Origin: Gammaproteobacteria bacterium
GTDB taxonomy: Bacteria; Pseudomonadota; Gammaproteobacteria; Competibacterales; Competibacteraceae
Reading direction: 5' to 3'
NCBI GenBank assembly: GCA_020047885.1
Contig: JAIFNF010000156.1
Location: forward strand, 1-26,231
DNA: 26,231 nt
Both the position numbers and the translations under genes were made by a program. The notes below the pieces were generated by a model, which saw only the letters and a list, made by a program, of their open reading frames with translations, made no database searches and was not told where the DNA came from. Positions 22,689 to 26,231 of the stretch are shown here, in pieces; position 1 is the stretch's first letter; every line of letters begins with the position of its first letter.

Positions 22689-24367
22689 CTACGGATCTTG
22701 AATCGGTCGCCGCCATGCGAGAAAAACTGTTGCAGATTACCGACTATCTGGCCGCCCATTTTCCGGATACCGCGACGCCAGAACGCCTGTGGTCATACCT
22801 CAGTCGGGCATTGCGCGAGGCCGTGCCCCTGAATCTGTCGCCCACCTGGGCGGAGGGTCTGAACGACGTTCTGATTGACTGGCATCAGTTGCTGTTCAAC
22901 GATGGTGCGCGTTTTCATGAAGTATTTAACCAGCGCGACCGCTACACTTTTCAGGCGCAGTATGCGGAGATGGATGGCTTGCAACGCGCTAATCAGCTTG
23001 CTACAGGTTCCCCATTCCTGGCGCAGACCCGCCGGATGGCTCAGGTACTCACCGCCGCACTGGAAGCGGAACACTGTCTCCTGCGCCTCAATCCAGCGTG
23101 GTTTGTGCTGTATGAGGACCGGATCGATATGGAATGGACAGCGCTGGAATGGCAATCGCCGCGTGAGCGGTTATTGAAACGCTACGACCTCGGCTGGATG
23201 CATCCGGCACTGCGCAACCGTGAAGTCCCGAACAGTTTTTCCTGGGCGGCGGGCGTTACCCATGCCTACGCCTATTTGCTCCTGCACACGCTCACCCGCC
23301 TGCCGCCGGCCGTTAATCAGCAGTCGCTTCTGAACCAGATCGACCGCTTTCGCGTTTACAACTCCCGTCTGGCGCCGGACTTGCGTGACTGGCTGCGCCA
23401 GTTCCTGCGTCTGCTGCCGGAGAGTAAAGCCACACCACTGGACTGTTGGGAGGCGCTGGCCACCTGCATAAGATCACAGGAGGATTTGCATTCCAATTCC
23501 ATTGCGACCGCTATGCATGACGTCGGGGGCGACAGCGCTTATGGCCGAAACAAGCGCAACAATCAGAACGAGGATGCCTTTTTCACCTTGACCTTACCGG
23601 GTATCACCCTGCTGGCGCTCGCGGATGGCGTCTCTACCGCCCAAGTCGGCACGGGGGGGATTGCCAGTTTCACCATCAAGGAAGTGTCGACCAAACAACA
23701 CGATGAGTTACTGACCCAACTGAAAGCACTAGTTGGCCGGACCGACTGGGAAGACGCGGGCTGGGCGTTGATCGAAACGTTTTTTGCAAAATGCCATCAG
23801 GCGGTCGTGGACAAGATCAATACCTATCTTCCCGATCCACTACAACCCGTCGAAGGGACCATGTCCAGTACGCTAGTTGTCGCATTGGTACGGGGCAATC
23901 AGGCGCTGATCGGTCACTGGGGTGATTCCCGCGCCTATCGGCTCTCCACTCGCGGGGCGATTCGCTTGACCGAGGATCACAATCAGGAACTGGAAGCACT
24001 GCTCAACGCGGTGCGCCAGAACGTCAGCTATAAATGTCCTGAACAAGGTGAGGGCGCACCGCTGACCAGAGTTCTGGGACAATGCCGGTACGATGATGCG
24101 GCGAAATGTTGTAAACCTGTTGAACAGAAAATCTCGCGGGACGCCTGTGTACTGGCTGCTGATGAATGGCTGTTGCTCTGTTCAGATGGTCTTCTCAGTG
24201 GCTTTACCGACGATGCGGAAGCGGCTAAGGAAGCGCGACTGGCCGAGCTGGCGCAGCGTTTTTCCACGGTCTCTTGCCGTGAACTGGCTCGGCAACTGGT
24301 GCGTGCTGCGGACGATGAACGCGGGGACGATAACACCACGGCAGTGCTCTTAAAACTTAAGGCTTGA
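22685..24367 (+). CDS. PP2C-family protein phosphatase with unusual N-terminal domain
   Basis: A 560-aa protein. Residues about 275-560 are a complete PP2C Ser/Thr phosphatase: NQNEDAF (293-299), LADGVST (D314), GHWGDSRAY (G413-Y418), LTEDHN, LCSDGLL (D501) and DERGDDNTT (D549, N550), so all metal-binding Asp positions appear present. The N-terminal 270 residues are unusual. They contain LGWMHPALRNREVPNSFSWAAG, then YAYLLLHTLTRLP and LRDWLRQFLRLLPESKATPL, which faintly recall the C-lobe end of a protein kinase without an active site; this is a guess. The start overlaps the preceding stop by ATGA. It probably reverses phosphorylation by a kinase encoded beyond the window. Confidence 0.88.
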   Translation: MTTDLESVAAMREKLLQITDYLAAHFPDTATPERLWSYLSRALREAVPLNLSPTWAEGLNDVLIDWHQLLFNDGARFHEVFNQRDRYTFQAQYAEMDGLQRANQLATGSPFLAQTRRMAQVLTAALEAEHCLLRLNPAWFVLYEDRIDMEWTALEWQSPRERLLKRYDLGWMHPALRNREVPNSFSWAAGVTHAYAYLLLHTLTRLPPAVNQQSLLNQIDRFRVYNSRLAPDLRDWLRQFLRLLPESKATPLDCWEALATCIRSQEDLHSNSIATAMHDVGGDSAYGRNKRNNQNEDAFFTLTLPGITLLALADGVSTAQVGTGGIASFTIKEVSTKQHDELLTQLKALVGRTDWEDAGWALIETFFAKCHQAVVDKINTYLPDPLQPVEGTMSSTLVVALVRGNQALIGHWGDSRAYRLSTRGAIRLTEDHNQELEALLNAVRQNVSYKCPEQGEGAPLTRVLGQCRYDDAAKCCKPVEQKISRDACVLAADEWLLLCSDGLLSGFTDDAEAAKEARLAELAQRFSTVSCRELARQLVRAADDERGDDNTTAVLLKLKA

Positions 24368-24386
24368 TAAAGAGGATATAACACTC

Positions 24387-25721
24387 ATGGCCGAAGAAAT
24401 TTTGCTGAATGTTGCACTGAACAAGGATTTGCTACCCAAAAGCCAAAAGGACGTGACGGTGATTGCTCGCCTCGATATTGAAGCAGCGGAAGCTTATCGG
24501 CAACAGCATCAGAGCGTCCCTGCCGATATTTGCCTGTTGCTCGACTCCAGCGGCTCCATGGACGAACCGTTTGCCCCAGCGGACAGCCAGTCCAAACGCG
24601 CCGGGGTGATTCAGGCTGCCAAGCAGATGTTGCCCCACCTGGGACCGGACGATACCGTTTCTATCATTTTCTACGACAGTCAGGCGCATCTGATCGCTAC
24701 CCGTCTGCCCAGTCAACAAAAGCAGCAAATCGAACAATTGCTGGATACCTTGAACAAATACAACGGTGCCACCAACTTTGAGGCAGGCCTGCGGATGGTG
24801 CAGGCGATCATGGCCCAGAGCACTAAAGCCAGTCGGCGACTTTTCTTCCTGACCGATGGCAATCCAACCATGGGCAACCAGGGTAATGTCGGGCAGCTCA
24901 TTGAGCAATTGGCCAAGGAAGGCGTCATCGTCGATTGTCTGGGCGTCGGCGGCGATTTCAATTTCGCCTATATGCGCCAACTCTCCGCGCCCTCCAATGG
25001 CACGACGGAGCTGCTGGATAATCGCAGCAAGGCTGGGCGGATTTTCGAGCAAATTCTGGTCAGTGCGCAGCGGAACATCGCCAATAATGTCTTTCTGCAT
25101 TTCCTCTTCGCCAAGGACCTGCGTGACTTGGAGGTCTATCAGACGGCACCCGAGACCCGCTATTTCTCAGCGCTTAAACCGGGTAGCAGCGGACGGTTTT
25201 CGTTGGAGATTAACGTCCAGTCGTTGCGTCAGGATCGGCGCAATATCTATCTGTTCAAGGCGAGTCTGGACGCCCCGACCGACGCCAGTCAGTATCCCCT
25301 GGCTGAAGTGCGACTGGATTACGATTTGCCGCCCGCGCAACTGAAGGCCCAGCGGGCGACCCTCAAGATCGGGGTCAATTTTACCGACCAGAAAATGCCC
25401 CCCATGGTGGATAGCAGCGTAGACGATATGTTCGCTGAAGCGGAACTGGCCAAGTTCTATGAACAATTCATGGCGGTGCAAAAACAGGATTGGAGCAAGG
25501 CGGTCGCGGTGCTTGATGAGATGATCCGGCGCGCTAATGTTCTGGATGACCAGGCGCGTCTGAATTATTACCGCACCTTGCGCAGCACCCTCCAGAAAGA
25601 TCATCGATTGAGCGACGACGATCTGAACCGGGTGGGGGCCAGCAGCACCAAGTCCGCTCTGGCTCAAGATGCCGCGGAATTGGGCGCAGCAGGTGGCAAT
25701 CTGCTGGACGAAGAATACTGA
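24387..25721 (+). CDS. VWA-domain protein with intact MIDAS motif
   Basis: A 444-aa protein with AGAGGA upstream of the ATG. After about 45 residues comes a von Willebrand A domain: ICLLLDSSGSMDE carries the DxSxS metal site (D53, S55, S57), YNGATNFEAGL supplies the Thr ligand, and FFLTDGNPTMG the later Asp. The domain ends near residue 225. Strand-rich sequence (LEVYQTAPETRYFSALKPGS) and a helical C-terminus (AELAKFYEQFMAVQKQDWSK) follow. There is no signal peptide, so it should be cytoplasmic and bind protein partners through the metal site. VWA proteins next to PP2C phosphatases are known from TerY-type and similar signalling modules. It lies 19 nt after the phosphatase gene. Confidence 0.88.
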   Translation: MAEEILLNVALNKDLLPKSQKDVTVIARLDIEAAEAYRQQHQSVPADICLLLDSSGSMDEPFAPADSQSKRAGVIQAAKQMLPHLGPDDTVSIIFYDSQAHLIATRLPSQQKQQIEQLLDTLNKYNGATNFEAGLRMVQAIMAQSTKASRRLFFLTDGNPTMGNQGNVGQLIEQLAKEGVIVDCLGVGGDFNFAYMRQLSAPSNGTTELLDNRSKAGRIFEQILVSAQRNIANNVFLHFLFAKDLRDLEVYQTAPETRYFSALKPGSSGRFSLEINVQSLRQDRRNIYLFKASLDAPTDASQYPLAEVRLDYDLPPAQLKAQRATLKIGVNFTDQKMPPMVDSSVDDMFAEAELAKFYEQFMAVQKQDWSKAVAVLDEMIRRANVLDDQARLNYYRTLRSTLQKDHRLSDDDLNRVGASSTKSALAQDAAELGAAGGNLLDEEY

Positions 25722-25738
25722 TCAGGTGGAGATGATTG

Positions 25739-26231
25739 ATGTCGAACGCAACCGATCTTTGGACTTGGGAAAAAGGAGCGCCGCCGGGGCCGCAGGTGGC
25801 GCAAGCTGGAACGCGCTGGAGCTTCCGTCTGCCCTTGCAGGGTTCGGGTCCGGCGCCCAACTGCGTCTGGTCTAATCTGCCTGGGGGGGTCGCCGCGCAG
25901 CAACCTACGTCAGATACCCTGATGCTGATCGTAGACATTCCCGCTGATCTCAGCGGCGTTCACCGTCTGAGCTATCGGATTGGGGACAACGCCTTGGCTG
26001 GGATGCTGTTATTGAAAATCCTGCCAGCGGATGCGAGCGCTCCCCAAGCCCTGGTGACTCCGACGCCTGCATCACCTGCTGCTGCACCGGTGGTGACGCC
26101 GACACCTGAACCAGCCGTGCAAACTTCGTCGTTCCAGGCGGCTTCTTCAGCACCGACTTCTGCGCCGACGGGCGACTACGAGGTTCGGGTTTATCGCAGC
26201 GGGACACTGATTGCCAATAAGACGCAGCCGC
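25739..26231 (+). CDS. Unknown protein with Pro/Ala/Thr-rich linker, partial (runs off the window)
   Basis: The ATG at 25739, with an AGGTGGAG ribosome binding site, opens a frame of 164 codons to the right edge. Residues 1-95 (MSNATDLWTWEKGAPPGPQV onward) form a compact strand-rich domain ending in LSYRIGDNALAGMLLLKIL. A linker rich in Pro, Ala and Thr (about 98-145, TPTPASPAAAPVVTPTPEPA) follows, and then a new domain begins at GDYEVRVYRSGTLIANK. I recognise neither domain. It is 17 nt after the VWA gene and clearly belongs to the same operon. A kinase or FHA domain further on would fit the context, but that part is not visible. Confidence 0.75.
   Translation, partial: MSNATDLWTWEKGAPPGPQVAQAGTRWSFRLPLQGSGPAPNCVWSNLPGGVAAQQPTSDTLMLIVDIPADLSGVHRLSYRIGDNALAGMLLLKILPADASAPQALVTPTPASPAAAPVVTPTPEPAVQTSSFQAASSAPTSAPTGDYEVRVYRSGTLIANKTQP

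Noticed and set aside
1..26231. tRNA, rRNA or known riboswitch
   Set aside because: No tRNA cloverleaf with CCA-type ends, rRNA core sequence or recognisable riboswitch was noticed on either strand.

Overview
The window is a GC-rich proteobacterial (probably gammaproteobacterial) accessory region, almost entirely coding on the + strand. The lineage is inferred from codon use and family content only; no rRNA or tRNA is present to fix it. Left edge (1-2828): a - strand HerA/VirD4-type ATPase gene whose 3' end lies outside the window. A 1.55-kb insertion sequence with 16-bp perfect terminal inverted repeats sits about 20 bp upstream of its start. Next (2829-4043) come a small polytopic membrane protein, a block of intergenic hairpins, and a Phd/YefM antitoxin whose PIN-domain toxin is cut off after 13 codons by the first CRISPR array.

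The central 12 kb (4037-16317) is a type III-D CRISPR-Cas locus. It holds cas6, a CARF protein of the NE0113 family, an HD-less cas10 with an intact GGDD motif, a csm3-like cas7, a csx10 (Cas5) with a C-terminal helical extension that may be a fused Cas11, a duplicated cas7, csx19, and a 697-aa RAMP of the Cas7-insertion (TIGR03986) kind. From cas10 on, the genes overlap or nearly touch. Two CRISPR arrays flank the cas genes and are inferred to be transcribed outward: array 1 on the - strand (10 repeats), array 2 on the + strand (16 repeats, ending in an intrinsic terminator). Both share a 29-nt repeat core but carry four different 5' ends in blocks. Three spacers of array 2 are near-duplicates. 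No cas1 or cas2 is present. The likely logic is Cas6 processing of both arrays, RNA-guided target recognition by the III-D complex, cyclic oligoadenylate made by Cas10, and sensing by the CARF protein.

Beyond array 2 is an AbrB-fold antitoxin whose PIN toxin is also reduced to 14 codons, so both arrays have a toxin stump at or near the end away from the cas genes. A palindrome containing GACAAGCTTGTC occurs five times between 5835 and 17166, mostly between genes.

The right third (17245 to the edge) is a tightly coupled operon of at least seven genes: a coiled-coil protein, an NrdG-like radical SAM protein with no ribonucleotide reductase beside it, a double CbbX/SpoVK-type AAA+ ATPase, a second coiled-coil protein, a PP2C phosphatase with an unusual N-terminal domain, a VWA protein with a complete MIDAS motif, and a partial Pro/Ala/Thr-rich protein. 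It looks like a phosphorylation-linked AAA+/VWA signalling or conflict system whose function I cannot name; it is the best candidate here for something undescribed.
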